Shown piece after piece: positions 1 to 8,585 of a DNA stretch of 36,125 nt. Source of the DNA: Nocardia wallacei. GTDB lineage: Bacteria; Actinomycetota; Actinomycetes; Mycobacteriales; Mycobacteriaceae. The stretch is from the NCBI RefSeq assembly GCF_029869545.1, contig NZ_JARWQD010000289.1:1-36125 (forward strand). Reading direction: 5' to 3'. The number at the start of each line of letters is the position of its first letter. Position 1 is the first letter of the stretch. Below the pieces are notes generated by a model that saw only the letters and a program-made list of their open reading frames with translations, made no database searches and was not told the DNA's origin. The position numbers and the translations under genes are program-made.

Positions 1-17
1 TTACATCACCCGCTTCT

Positions 18-50
18 GGGGGGGTCGCGCCCCGCCCGCCGCGCCCCCCC
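18..50. terminator. GC-only hairpin downstream of the HesB-like gene
   Basis: Seven G (18-24) pair with seven C (44-50), and an inner CGCG (26-29) pairs with CGCG (40-43). There is one bulged T at 25 and a loop of about ten bases. The hairpin lies about 25 bases past the minus-strand stop at 76. There is no U-tract, as is common in actinobacterial hairpin terminators. Positions 1-75 hold no supportable gene. Confidence 0.4.
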
Positions 51-75
51 CGGTGGTGGGGTGCGCGGGGCCGGA

Positions 76-375
76 TCACTCGGTCGGGGCGTTGCCGTCC
101 TGGGTGCCCAGGACGAAGCTGCTCTGACCGTTGCCGTCGACCCCGGCGTCGAGGATCTTGTCGTCCAGGAAGGCCGCGGCCTGCTGGTCGAGGAAGATCC
201 GGGAGCCCTCCGCGGTCACCACCTGGTCCTGCTCGGCGGGTTCGGCGGCGAGGGCCAGCTGCAGGGTCTCGGCGCCGTCCTCGGTGAAGATCCGCAGGCC
301 CGCGCCCTGCGGTGTGCCCTCCGCGGATGTGATCGTTCGAACGACGTCGATGGCGGTGGGGGTGAGCATCAGCAT
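76..375 (-). CDS. HesB/IscA-like fold protein lacking cysteines
   Basis: This 99-residue protein has the pattern of the HesB/IscA Fe-S biogenesis fold: an N-terminal MLMLTPTA segment, a central GLRIF strand, and a C-terminal region where true A-type carriers have Cys-Gly-Cys. It contains no cysteine at all, so it cannot hold an Fe-S cluster in the usual way. Actinobacteria carry similar proteins annotated as HesB-like or, misleadingly, adhesin. The ATG at 375 was chosen over the upstream in-frame ATG at 480 because it has a good ribosome site (GGAAGGA, about eight bases upstream) and because homology begins there. It appears to be transcribed alone. Its role is unknown; a structural or stress-related function is only a guess. 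Confidence 0.75.
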   Translation of the reverse strand: MLMLTPTAIDVVRTITSAEGTPQGAGLRIFTEDGAETLQLALAAEPAEQDQVVTAEGSRIFLDQQAAAFLDDKILDAGVDGNGQSSFVLGTQDGNAPTE

Positions 376-503
376 TGTCGGGTTCCTTCCCGCTGTCGTG
401 GGAGTCTCGGTCGGCAGTGCGTTCTCTCCCGAGTAGCCAACACACGGATTCCGAAACAAAACAACCGACATCGATCCCATCGCCCCCGGTCAAGACAGGT
501 TGG

Positions 504-589
504 TCCGGCGTTGCTGTGGCGGGGGCAACAGAGCGGCCCCCTTCCGGCGTTGCTGTGGCGGGGCAATACAGCGGGGGCCAATACAGCGG
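504..589. repeat. Short imperfect direct-repeat patch
   Basis: A 21-base unit at 504-524 recurs exactly at 543-563, a 39-base period. An 11-base unit, CAATACAGCGG, occurs at 564-574 and 579-589. The patch lies between the end of the MBL-fold gene (608) and the HesB-like gene, within a 232-base non-coding gap. No open frame fits it convincingly. Confidence 0.6.
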
Positions 590-607
590 CCCGCCCTTCC
601 GCCGCGC

Positions 608-1258
608 TCAGCCCCACTCGGGCGTTTCGCCCGCGGCCAGGGGCGCCCGGGCCTCGGCCACGCAGTCGGCCCAGGTGCGGTCGCCCAGTTCGGTGACGCC
701 CGAATCGCCCATGAACGCGCTGGAGACGACGACATCCGGGGTCAGCTCCGCCAGCACGCTCAGCGAGGCGAGCAGGGTGTCGCGGTCGCTGTGGCCCTCC
801 AGATATCCGGCCCACCACCTGCCCTCGGGGTTGCGGACCAGGGTGTCACCGGTGAACAGGTAGCGCCGACCGGAAATGGTGGCCAGATAGCACGCGCTAC
901 CGGGAGTATGGCCCGGCGTGGGGATCACCTCGAATCCGGCGGCCGCGGTGTGCCGGGCATCGAACGCGTCGTCGACCGGAGTCTGAGTGACATGCTCGGC
1001 GTCGCCCTTGTGGATGTGCAGTTTCGCGCCGAACCGTTCCCGGATGGTGGCCAGCGTGGCGGTGATCTCGTCCTGATGGCTCAGGTACTGGTCCGCCACC
1101 CCGCCCAGTTCTTCCATGCGGTCCAGTTCCGCGGCATGGGTGGTGTTGTAGAACAGCACATTCCCCTCCGGCCGCGTCCACAGGTAGGCGCGGGTCGTCA
1201 GCCCCGGGAACGGATTCTCGGTCTCGGTCTCCCACAGATTCGCTGCGATCTGCTTCAT
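608..1258 (-). CDS. MBL-fold hydrolase with altered metal site
   Basis: This 216-residue protein has a metallo-beta-lactamase fold. The PTPGHTPGS motif (His117) and LFTGDT (Asp138) are intact and correctly spaced. The usual HxHxDH motif reads LSHQDE (59-64), so the first and last histidines are replaced by Leu and Glu. The late histidine is also missing (SSAFMGD). It may bind one metal, or use a different set of ligands. The ATG at 1258 is preceded by AAAGGAG at good spacing. It lies 80 bases downstream of the large ATPase gene on the same strand, so the two are probably co-transcribed. Family membership is clear; the substrate is unknown. Confidence 0.85.
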   Translation of the reverse strand: MKQIAANLWETETENPFPGLTTRAYLWTRPEGNVLFYNTTHAAELDRMEELGGVADQYLSHQDEITATLATIRERFGAKLHIHKGDAEHVTQTPVDDAFDARHTAAAGFEVIPTPGHTPGSACYLATISGRRYLFTGDTLVRNPEGRWWAGYLEGHSDRDTLLASLSVLAELTPDVVVSSAFMGDSGVTELGDRTWADCVAEARAPLAAGETPEWG

Positions 1259-1338
1259 GATGTGCTCCTTTCGCTCCTACCCCGAAGGCGCGAGATCCGA
1301 TCTCGCAGCGCTGGATTCGGCGGCGTATGAGAGCGGGA

Positions 1339-4300
1339 TCACAGCGCCCAGTCGATCTCGCGGTGGGGGTGGTAGCGGCAGAGGATGCCGAGGGATACCG
1401 CGGCGCGCAGGTGCTCGGCCAGTTCGGGATGTTCGCGGTCCAGGCGGCGCAGGGTGTCGCGGACGCGGGCGGAGACCGTCTTGCGGGCCCGTTCGGCGTC
1501 GTCGCCCAGCCGCCGGGTGCGCCCCGCCAGCCCCGCGGCGCCGCGCAGTTCGGCCAGCAGCGCGGCGCGCTCGCGATCCAGGTCGGCGGCGCGGTCGTCG
1601 TCGCCGCGCTCGGTGGCGCGGTCGATCTCGGCATCCAGGGTGGTGAGGCGACGGCGGTAGGCGGCCTTGGCCTCGGCATCGAGAACCGGTGCGGCGCCGA
1701 GGAATTGCGCCGCCCGCAGGGCCGGATCGCCCGGGGTGCCGAGCAGTTCGAGCGAGGGGATGTCGTGATCGGGATGCGACAGCAGCAGGTGCAGATCGCG
1801 CAGCCCCTTGGCGTCGGGCAGGTGCAGGGTGCGACCGGCGAACCGCACTGTCCACACCGCGCCGTCGCGGCGGAATACGTTGTCGGGCACCGGATTCGCC
1901 GCCACCGGGGCGACCGGGTCGGGGTGGCCGTGGGCCAGCAGCCGCAGTTGCCGCTCCGCCGCCTCGGCCCACGGCCGCGCTCGCATCCGGCGGGCGGTGT
2001 CGGCGGCCGCGCGCAGATCGTCGGCGGCACAACGCTGTTCGCCCGCCGCGGCCGCCAGCCGACCCAGCCAATACGCGTACGGGCCGTAGACGACGCCCCC
2101 GCCCGCCACCACGGCCCAGTAGTCCCGCAGCGGAGCCAGCCGCTCGCGCACCGACTCCCGCAGCGCGGCATCGTCGAGGGCCAGCGCGGCATGCGCCTGC
2201 GCCACCAGGACACCGGCGTGGAAGTGGCGGGGATAGTGGTCGTAGAGTTCCTCGACGTCGGTGAGCCGCAACCGGACCCGCTCGAGATCGCCCCGCAGCG
2301 CGGAGGTGACGACATCGGTCACCGCCGTGTACGAGCCCGCCATCGTGTAATAGCGGTCGACGAGTTCGGCGGCGCCCTCCGGATCGCCGGTCTGCACCGC
2401 CAGCGCCCAGCGCTGCTCCAGCCACAGCGGCACCCGGTCCACCTCCCCCAGCCGCTCCCCCAGCGTGTACGCGCCGTCGATATCGGCGCGGGCCTCGGCG
2501 AACCGCCCGGTCAGCAGCGCCAGCGCGCCGGTCCGCGACAGCGCCACGAACCGGAATCGCGGCAGCCGGGACCGATCGGCCCGCACGGCGAACGCCGCCA
2601 GTTCGGCGTGGACGCGCGGATCGCCCAGTTCCAGCAGTGCGACGCAGCGCAGCAGTGCCCCGTTGAGGTGAATTTCCTCGCGGCGCAACCGGTTCCCGAC
2701 GGTGACCAGCTCATTGGCGAGCGTCAGCCGGTCCGTGGCGGTCCCCGGCCGCCAGATGGCGTCGTGGCGGGCCAGCAGGCTCGCCGCCAGCGCGGCATCG
2801 TCGCCCGACTCGCGCGCCAGCCGCAGCACCTCGCGACTGTCGGCGGCGGTGCGCTCGGCACCCTCCGGCGACCGCGAGCGGCCGGTGTGCACCCCGACCC
2901 GCAGCGCCGCGGCGCGCAGGCGGACATCGAGCGGGTGGGTGGCGCCGTGCTCGCCGAGCAGCAGGTGGTGGGCGCGATCGATACGCCCGAGTTCGCGGTC
3001 GGCATCGAATTCGGCGTTCGGGATGCCGAGTTCGTCGAGGCCGAGCACGGCCCGGGCGAACAGTTCCGGCGCGGTGGAGTGCGCCGGGTCGGCCAGCACC
3101 GACTCGAAGGCACCGCGGGCATCGTCGAGTTCGCCCGCATCGGTGAGGGCGTGCGCCAATCCGAGGGCGACCTCACCGCGCAGGCGGCCGTCGTCGGCGG
3201 GGATCAGCGTCGCCGCGCGGCGGTAGTGCTGCGCCGCCTCGGCGGCCGCCAACCTGCCGGTGGCATCGCGAGCCGCGCTGAGCAGCAAGCGAATCCGTTC
3301 GTCGGCGGCGACGGCATCGGCGGCGAGGTAGGCGTGCTGAGCGACGGCCCCGGGTGCCGCACCGGCGGCACGCAAGACCGCGACGATGGCCGCGTGCCGC
3401 CGCCGCGCCCACCCGGCGTCGATCCGGTGGGCCAGCGCCTCGCGAATCAAATCGTGCGTGAACCGGTAGCGGCCACCGGCCAGGGGCGCGATCAGCCGCG
3501 CCGCGGCGGCGGCGGTGAGCGCGGCGGACACATTCGCCGGACCCACCGCGTGGCCAGGGACGAGCGTCTCGCCCGTGGCCGCAGGAACAGCCGAGTGAGC
3601 GTGTGTGGATGCCTCCGGCAAGCCAGCGGCGTCGGAGGCTGCGAGCGCCTCGGCCGACGCGGCACGGTGCGGAGTCGTGGCCGATGCCGTCGGTGCGGCC
3701 GCTTCGCTCGTTGCGAGTGCCGCGGTGACGGAGGTGAGGACGGTGGTGTCGAATTCGCCGCCCAGGAGGGCGGCGGTGGAGAGGAGGTCCACGACGCCGG
3801 GGGGTAGTAGGGCCAGGCGGGTGTCGAGGATGTGGCCGACCGCGAGATCCGGTGTCGCGGGGGCGTTCTCGTCCGGGTCGGCGTCGAAGCGGGTGCCCGC
3901 GTGCCAGAGCCGGGCGGCCTCCTCGGCGGCGAACGGATTTCCGCCGGTGAGCGAGTGCAGCATCCGCACGACGGGGGCCGGGGGCCGGTGACCCGTTGTG
4001 GCGGTGGCCAATTCGCCGATCTCGTCCACGCCGAGGCCGGTGAGATCGATGCTGCGCGCGGTGTGCCGGAGCTCCGCGATCGCATCGCGCAGCGGATGGC
4101 CGGGCGCGGCGACCTCGTTGTCGCGCAGCGCGGCGACGAGGGTCAGCCGCTCGAACCAGGTGTGCCGGGCGACGAAGGCCAGCACCCCGACCGACGCCGG
4201 ATCCGCGCGGTGCAGATCGTCGATCACGACGATCACCGGCCGCCGCGCACACGCCGCGACCAGGGCCTCGGTCACCGCATCGCCGATCCGGAACAGGCTG

Positions 4301-4638
4301 GCGCCGTCCTCGTCCGCCGCGCAGTCGCCGATCAGCACCGACAGGGCGTTGCCCGCCGCCGCGTCCAGAGCCGCCCACTGGTCCGGCGTGGCCGCCCGGC
4401 GCAGCCCGCGCAGCACCTGCACCCACGGCCAGAATCCCGGTGCCCCGTCGCCGCTCCACGCCGTCGCCGTGAGCACCAGCGCGGAATCCGCGTCGAACTC
4501 GCCCACGATCTCGGTGACGAGCGTGGTCTTGCCGATGCCCGCCTCGCCGGTTACGAGCACGAGCCCGCCGTGACTCGTGGTGCGCCGCAGCGCTTCCCGC
4601 AGCTGTCCGGCAGCGTGTTCTCGCCCGATCAGCACCAC
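1339..4638 (-). CDS. Large AAA/STAND-type ATPase, putative regulator
   Basis: This is a 1099-residue protein. The N-terminal nucleotide-binding domain has Walker A GEAGIGKT (31-38) and Walker B VIVVIDDLH (135-143), as in LuxR/MalT-type STAND ATPases. An Ala/Thr-rich linker lies near 310-360. A long Ala/Leu-rich helical-repeat (TPR-like) region follows. The C-terminal block (about 930-1099) has the WTVRFAGRTLHLPDAKG-type segment seen in actinobacterial ATPase regulators, then a charged, probably coiled-coil stretch. No LuxR-type HTH is visible at the C-terminus, so direct DNA binding is not assured. The start is GTG at 4638 (GTG at 4635 is equally possible) with no clear Shine-Dalgarno. It is followed by the MBL gene, which may be functionally linked (inference). 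Confidence 0.85.
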   Translation of the reverse strand: MVLIGREHAAGQLREALRRTTSHGGLVLVTGEAGIGKTTLVTEIVGEFDADSALVLTATAWSGDGAPGFWPWVQVLRGLRRAATPDQWAALDAAAGNALSVLIGDCAADEDGASLFRIGDAVTEALVAACARRPVIVVIDDLHRADPASVGVLAFVARHTWFERLTLVAALRDNEVAAPGHPLRDAIAELRHTARSIDLTGLGVDEIGELATATTGHRPPAPVVRMLHSLTGGNPFAAEEAARLWHAGTRFDADPDENAPATPDLAVGHILDTRLALLPPGVVDLLSTAALLGGEFDTTVLTSVTAALATSEAAAPTASATTPHRAASAEALAASDAAGLPEASTHAHSAVPAATGETLVPGHAVGPANVSAALTAAAAARLIAPLAGGRYRFTHDLIREALAHRIDAGWARRRHAAIVAVLRAAGAAPGAVAQHAYLAADAVAADERIRLLLSAARDATGRLAAAEAAQHYRRAATLIPADDGRLRGEVALGLAHALTDAGELDDARGAFESVLADPAHSTAPELFARAVLGLDELGIPNAEFDADRELGRIDRAHHLLLGEHGATHPLDVRLRAAALRVGVHTGRSRSPEGAERTAADSREVLRLARESGDDAALAASLLARHDAIWRPGTATDRLTLANELVTVGNRLRREEIHLNGALLRCVALLELGDPRVHAELAAFAVRADRSRLPRFRFVALSRTGALALLTGRFAEARADIDGAYTLGERLGEVDRVPLWLEQRWALAVQTGDPEGAAELVDRYYTMAGSYTAVTDVVTSALRGDLERVRLRLTDVEELYDHYPRHFHAGVLVAQAHAALALDDAALRESVRERLAPLRDYWAVVAGGGVVYGPYAYWLGRLAAAAGEQRCAADDLRAAADTARRMRARPWAEAAERQLRLLAHGHPDPVAPVAANPVPDNVFRRDGAVWTVRFAGRTLHLPDAKGLRDLHLLLSHPDHDIPSLELLGTPGDPALRAAQFLGAAPVLDAEAKAAYRRRLTTLDAEIDRATERGDDDRAADLDRERAALLAELRGAAGLAGRTRRLGDDAERARKTVSARVRDTLRRLDREHPELAEHLRAAVSLGILCRYHPHREIDWAL

Positions 4639-4693
4639 GGCCGTCAGATCGGATGTCGGTATTCGAAGGTGGCCATATCGAATCCCACCGTAC

Positions 4694-4710
4694 CCGGGCG
4701 GCGGGCCCGG
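4694..4710 (-). terminator. Hairpin after the NTF2-like gene
   Basis: CCGGGC (4694-4699) and GCCCGG (4705-4710) form a perfect 6-bp stem with a 5-base loop, four bases beyond the minus-strand stop at 4714. It probably separates the NTF2-like gene from the ATPase gene. There is no U-tract. Confidence 0.45.
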
Positions 4711-4713
4711 CTC

Positions 4714-5097
4714 TCAGCCCGGCGCCACGTCGGTGACGTGGGAGGCCACGCGCCGCCACCGCCCCTCGCGGCGCACGAACACGTCCGTGGTCCATTCGTC
4801 GGCGTCGTGGCGGCGGCCCCGGTAGTGGGCGGTATTGGTGACCCGCGCGATGTAGACGGCGGTATCGCCGTAGACCCGGATCCGCGGCTCGCTCGCCGCG
4901 GTCATCGCCGCGTGGGTGAGGTCACCGGATTCCACCAGCGCCAGGAACTGCTCCCGGGTGGCAATTCCCGTGGCGGACACCATCACCCAGTCCGCGGCCA
5001 TGAACGCCGCGATGCGGTCGGCGTCGTCGGAGACCACGGCCCGCGCCCAGTCGAGCGCGACCGTGCGCACCTCTGCCGCCGCCCCGTCGTTGTCCAT
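4714..5097 (-). CDS. NTF2-like / SnoaL-like (DUF4440-type) protein
   Basis: This 127-residue protein has the NTF2-like cone-fold pattern. Long N-terminal helices (VRTVALDWARAVVSDDADRI) are followed by the ADWVMVSATG strand, a TREQFLALV helix, and a C-terminal sheet ending WRRVASHVTDV. Stand-alone members serve as isomerases, dehydratases or binding proteins, so the function cannot be assigned. The ATG at 5097 begins the homologous region. The frame stays open further upstream, but that part lies antisense to the debranching-enzyme gene. The gene diverges from that gene across a 204-base gap. A hairpin follows its stop. Confidence 0.8.
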   Translation of the reverse strand: MDNDGAAAEVRTVALDWARAVVSDDADRIAAFMAADWVMVSATGIATREQFLALVESGDLTHAAMTAASEPRIRVYGDTAVYIARVTNTAHYRGRRHDADEWTTDVFVRREGRWRRVASHVTDVAPG

Positions 5098-5170
5098 GTC
5101 TCGATGGTAGGGAGTCGCCGTACGTCCGGCGAGCCGCCATATCCGATTGCGGCAACACGGGAGCAACCGC

Positions 5171-5184
5171 ATACCGTGCGGTAT
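5171..5184. promoter_or_regulatory. Inverted repeat in the divergent intergenic region
   Basis: ATACCG-TG-CGGTAT is a perfect 6+6 inverted repeat between the divergent NTF2-like gene (start 5097) and the glucosidase gene (start 5302). Its size and place suit a regulator site for either gene. No cognate regulator was identified; the ArsR-type gene at 7501 is one possibility. Confidence 0.3.
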
Positions 5185-5301
5185 CGGTTCGGCTACCCTG
5201 AGTTGAGTTCGACCCACGGCAGGTCCACCAGTACCCGCAGGAGCGAGCATGCGCCCGGAACACGTGATCGAACCGACCCCCAGGCTCTGGGAGGGTCGCT
5301 C

Positions 5302-7410
5302 ATGAACGAGATCTTCAACGCCGGTCCGCCGGTGCCGGTGAACGGCGGGGGCGGCGGCACCGTGACCCTCGTCGAGGCCAGCACGTTCTGCCTGTCCGAC
5401 CATCTCGGCGATATCCACGCCGGCACGTCGCAGGGGCTGTTCTACCGCGACGCCCGCGTCATATCCCGCTGGGAGCTGCGGCTGGACGGCCATCTGCCCG
5501 AACATCTCTCGGTGCTCACCCCCGAGGCGTTCCGGGCGCGGTTCGTGTTGCGCAAGCTGCCGCGCCAGGGCGTCGCCGACAGCACGGTGCTGGTGCTGCG
5601 CCGCCGCATGATCGGCGACGGCATGCGCGAGATCATCGTGGTGCACAACCTCGGCGAGGAGGCCACCGCGATGACGGTGACGCTGACCGCCGACTCCGAC
5701 TTCGCGGACCTGTTCGCCGTCAAGGCCGGACAGGTCCAGAACAGCGGCTGCGAACTCGCCGCGGGCGACCACGAGCTACATCTGAGCGACCGGCAGGACC
5801 CGGGCCGCGGCCTGACCATCCGGGCCGACGGCAACCCCGCGACGCACGCGGGCACGCTGAGCTGGCAGATCGTCGTCCCGCCGCGCGGACAGTGGCAGAC
5901 CACCGTGTGCTGCCAGCCGATCGTCGGCCACCGCGCGATCGAGACCAACTTCGGCGACGACGACCAGGACAGCCCCACCTTCAAGATCAAACAGTGGCGG
6001 GCCACCGCCACCACCCTCACCGCCAGCGATCCGGGCATCACCTCGATCCTGCAGCGCACCGAGAGCGACCTGGGCGCGCTGCGCATCGACGACCAGGGCC
6101 CGGGCTCGCCGACGTACGTGGCCGCGGGGGCGCCGTGGTTCATGACGCTGTTCGGGCGCGACAGCCTGCTCACCTCCTGGATGGCGCTGCCGCTGGACTC
6201 CGACCTGGCCATGGGGACGCTGCAGCAGCTGGCGAATCTGCAAGGCACACAGGTGAATCCGATCACCGAGGAGGAACCCGGCCGCATCATGCACGAGATG
6301 CGGCACGGCCCGGCCGGGGACGAGGTGCTCGGCGGCACCGTCTACTACGGAACCGTCGACGCCACACCGCTTTTCGTCATGCTGCTGGCCGAATGCCGCC
6401 GCTGGGGCGCCGACGAGACGGCGATCAAGGCCCTGCTGCCCGCGGCCGATGCGGCGCTGTCGTGGATCGACCACTACGGCGACAGCGACAGCGACGGTTT
6501 CGTGGAGTACCGCCGCAAAACCGAACAGGGACTGGCGAATCAGGGATGGAAGGACAGCTGGGACTCCATCAATTTCGCCGACGGTCACCTCGCCGACCCG
6601 CCCATCGCGCTGTGCGAGGTGCAGGGCTACGTGTACGCCGCGCGGCAGGGCCGCGCCGAGATGGCCGAGGCATTCGGCGACACCGTGACCGCGAGCCGGC
6701 TGCGCGGCCAGGCCGCGGAGCTGAAACAGCGGTTCGCCGAGGCCTTCTGGCTGCCCGGGTCGGGGTGGTACGCGCTCGCGCTGGACGGTAAGAAGAACCA
6801 GGTCGACGCGCTGTCGAGCAATGTCGGGCACTGCCTGTGGACGGGCATCGTCGACGACGAGCACGCCGCGATCCTGGTCGACCGGCTGGCGAACGAGGGC
6901 ATGGACTGCGGCTTCGGGCTGCGCACCCTGTCCTCGCGCATGGGCCGCTACAACCCGATGAGCTATCACAACGGCTCGGTGTGGCCGCACGACACCGCGA
7001 TCGCCGTCGCCGGTCTGCTGCGTTACCAGCACATTCCGGGCGCTGCGGAGCTGGCCGAACGGCTCGCCGGTGGCCTGCTGGAGGCGATCCTGGCGTTCGG
7101 GGCCCGCCCGCCGGAGCTGTTCTGCGGCTTCGAGCGGACCGGCTTCCCGTCGCCGGTGCCGTACCCGACCTCGTGTTCGCCGCAGGCCTGGGCCAGCGCC
7201 TCGACGCTGCTGCTCATGCGGTCGTTCCTCGGGCTGCAGCCCGACGTCCCGCGCCGCACCCTGACCCTCGCGCCGCGCCTGCCCGACCGCGCGGGCCGGG
7301 TCCGGCTGTCGGATCTGCGGCTGGGACCGGCCACGGTGAACATCCAGGCCAAGGGCACCACGGTCAAGGTCGACGGCCTGCCCTCCGACTGGCAGCTGAT
7401 CCAGCCCTAG
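5302..7410 (+). CDS. Glycogen-debranching-type amylo-alpha-1,6-glucosidase
   Basis: This 702-residue protein has two parts. Residues about 15-220 form the beta-rich glycogen-debranching N-terminal domain, with SDHLGDIHAGTSQGLFYRDAR characteristic of that family. From about 265 to 690 lies an (alpha/alpha)6-barrel, with landmarks TLFGRDSLLTSW, YYGTVDATPLF, GWKDSWDSI, NVGHCLWTGI and YHNGSVWPHD. Family members trim alpha-1,6 branch points or related alpha-glucosides; the acidic residues of GRDS, WKDSWD and WPHD line the barrel pocket. There is no signal peptide, so it is probably cytosolic. The ATG at 5302 follows GGGAGGG at suitable spacing. A strong hairpin right after the stop suggests a single-gene transcript. 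Its exact substrate (glycogen, trehalose-type or other glucan) cannot be told from sequence. Confidence 0.9.
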   Translation: MNEIFNAGPPVPVNGGGGGTVTLVEASTFCLSDHLGDIHAGTSQGLFYRDARVISRWELRLDGHLPEHLSVLTPEAFRARFVLRKLPRQGVADSTVLVLRRRMIGDGMREIIVVHNLGEEATAMTVTLTADSDFADLFAVKAGQVQNSGCELAAGDHELHLSDRQDPGRGLTIRADGNPATHAGTLSWQIVVPPRGQWQTTVCCQPIVGHRAIETNFGDDDQDSPTFKIKQWRATATTLTASDPGITSILQRTESDLGALRIDDQGPGSPTYVAAGAPWFMTLFGRDSLLTSWMALPLDSDLAMGTLQQLANLQGTQVNPITEEEPGRIMHEMRHGPAGDEVLGGTVYYGTVDATPLFVMLLAECRRWGADETAIKALLPAADAALSWIDHYGDSDSDGFVEYRRKTEQGLANQGWKDSWDSINFADGHLADPPIALCEVQGYVYAARQGRAEMAEAFGDTVTASRLRGQAAELKQRFAEAFWLPGSGWYALALDGKKNQVDALSSNVGHCLWTGIVDDEHAAILVDRLANEGMDCGFGLRTLSSRMGRYNPMSYHNGSVWPHDTAIAVAGLLRYQHIPGAAELAERLAGGLLEAILAFGARPPELFCGFERTGFPSPVPYPTSCSPQAWASASTLLLMRSFLGLQPDVPRRTLTLAPRLPDRAGRVRLSDLRLGPATVNIQAKGTTVKVDGLPSDWQLIQP

Positions 7411-7415
7411 CGCGG

Positions 7416-7441
7416 CCGGGTGCCTGGTGCCGGGCACCCGG
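7416..7441 (+). terminator. Strong hairpin terminator after the debranching gene
   Basis: CCGGGTGCC (7416-7424) and GGCACCCGG (7433-7441) form a perfect 9-bp stem with an 8-base loop, starting six bases after the TAG stop. It is the best terminator-like structure seen in the window. There is no U-run. Confidence 0.65.
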
Positions 7442-7500
7442 TGGTGACAGGATGGTGCTCGGCCTCGAGAACCGAGCAGATGCACGATCAGGGGGCGGCG

Positions 7501-8457
7501 ATGCTGCGGATCCTGTTCACCACGGACGATCTCGCGGCGGTCCGGCTCCTCCCCGAACCGGCACCGCTGCTGGAGACGAAGCTGGCGCTGCTCGCGCTGC
7601 GACACGGCCACCTCGCGCCCTGGGGCGATCGGTGGCGGCGCGCGGCGGCGGCCGCGCTGCCGGTATCGGCGCGGCCACTGTGCGAACTCGTCGCGGGCTT
7701 CTCCGGGGCGCTGTCCCCCACCGCGCTGGATCCGACCGTCGACGCGGCGCTGGACACGATGGGCGGCCTCCCGGCGGCGCGGGCGCGGGCGGAAATGGCG
7801 CTGTGGTACGGCGGCACGGAGCGCGCGCCGCGGTGGTTACAGCAGGTCGCCGCGGGCGATCGGGAGCCGTGCCGGATCCTGCAGCAGGCATTCACCGCCG
7901 CCTTCACCGCCGCGGTCGCTCCCTACTGGGCCGATATCCGGGCCCGGCATCACGCCGAACTCGTCCGCCACGGGCGGCAACTCGCCTGCCACGGCGTCGG
8001 CGCGGCGCTGCCCTCCGTCGTTCCCGGCGCGCGCTGGCGGCACGGCACACTGGAGATCGACAGCCCACAGCAGCGCACGATCCGGCTGGGCGGCCGCGGG
8101 CTGCTGCTCACCCCGAGCGCGTTCCGGACCGGTCCGCCGCTGGTCGGGGAGCTGCCCGGACATCCGCTGCTGCTGGTGTACTCCGCGCCCGCGACGGCGG
8201 ATATCCGGGTCGGCGGCGAATCCGACCCGCTGGCCGCGATCCTCGGCACCACGAGATCGGCGGTGCTGCGCCTGCTCGCCGACGACCACACCACCGGCGA
8301 TATCGCCCGGCACCTGGGCATCAGCGCCGCGTCGGCGTCCGAGCACGCCGCCGCGCTGCGGGCCGCACGGCTGACCACCAGCCGCCGCGACGGCAAGTCC
8401 GTCGTACACCGCGCCACAGCCCTGGGACTGCACCTCATCGAGGCCAACACGTGGTGA
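7501..8457 (+). CDS. DUF5937/ArsR-type winged-helix transcriptional regulator
   Basis: This is a 318-residue protein. Its N-terminus (MLRILFTTDDLAAVRLLP) matches the DUF5937 domain that precedes ArsR-like helix-turn-helix domains in many actinobacterial regulators. The C-terminal 85 residues hold the winged helix: LGTTRSAVLRLLAD, then DIARHLGISAASASEHAAAL as recognition helix, then a wing with SRRDGKSVVHR. There is no metal-binding cysteine cluster, so the ligand is probably not a metal. The ATG at 7501 has a G-rich ribosome site (GGGGG). The in-frame ATG at 7420 would extend it into the hairpin region and is less likely. The 128 bases downstream to the GMC oxidoreductase gene hold no feature I can support; the two may be co-transcribed. 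Confidence 0.85.
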   Translation: MLRILFTTDDLAAVRLLPEPAPLLETKLALLALRHGHLAPWGDRWRRAAAAALPVSARPLCELVAGFSGALSPTALDPTVDAALDTMGGLPAARARAEMALWYGGTERAPRWLQQVAAGDREPCRILQQAFTAAFTAAVAPYWADIRARHHAELVRHGRQLACHGVGAALPSVVPGARWRHGTLEIDSPQQRTIRLGGRGLLLTPSAFRTGPPLVGELPGHPLLLVYSAPATADIRVGGESDPLAAILGTTRSAVLRLLADDHTTGDIARHLGISAASASEHAAALRAARLTTSRRDGKSVVHRATALGLHLIEANTW

Positions 8458-8585
8458 GTAGGTGGACGGTTGGCACGCCGACGATTCGGCTGTCGCCGAA
8501 AGCATTGCGATGGTCCCGTGGGGTCTGCACAGTGGAACCGGGAGCGGCGTGACGGCCGGGGTGACCGCAGCACAGGGGTAACAGT

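Noticed and set aside
1..75. Possible end of a minus-strand gene starting with TTA at position 1
   Set aside because: The frame meets another stop at 76-78 and has no start between; the region is a GC hairpin.
1327..7410. Very long open frames opposite the ATPase gene and upstream of the glucosidase start (for example 1327-3807 and 3832-5301, plus strand)
   Set aside because: Antisense shadows of the large minus-strand gene, rich in Arg/Gly/Pro and without domain signals. The frame of 3832 is real only from ATG 5302 onward.
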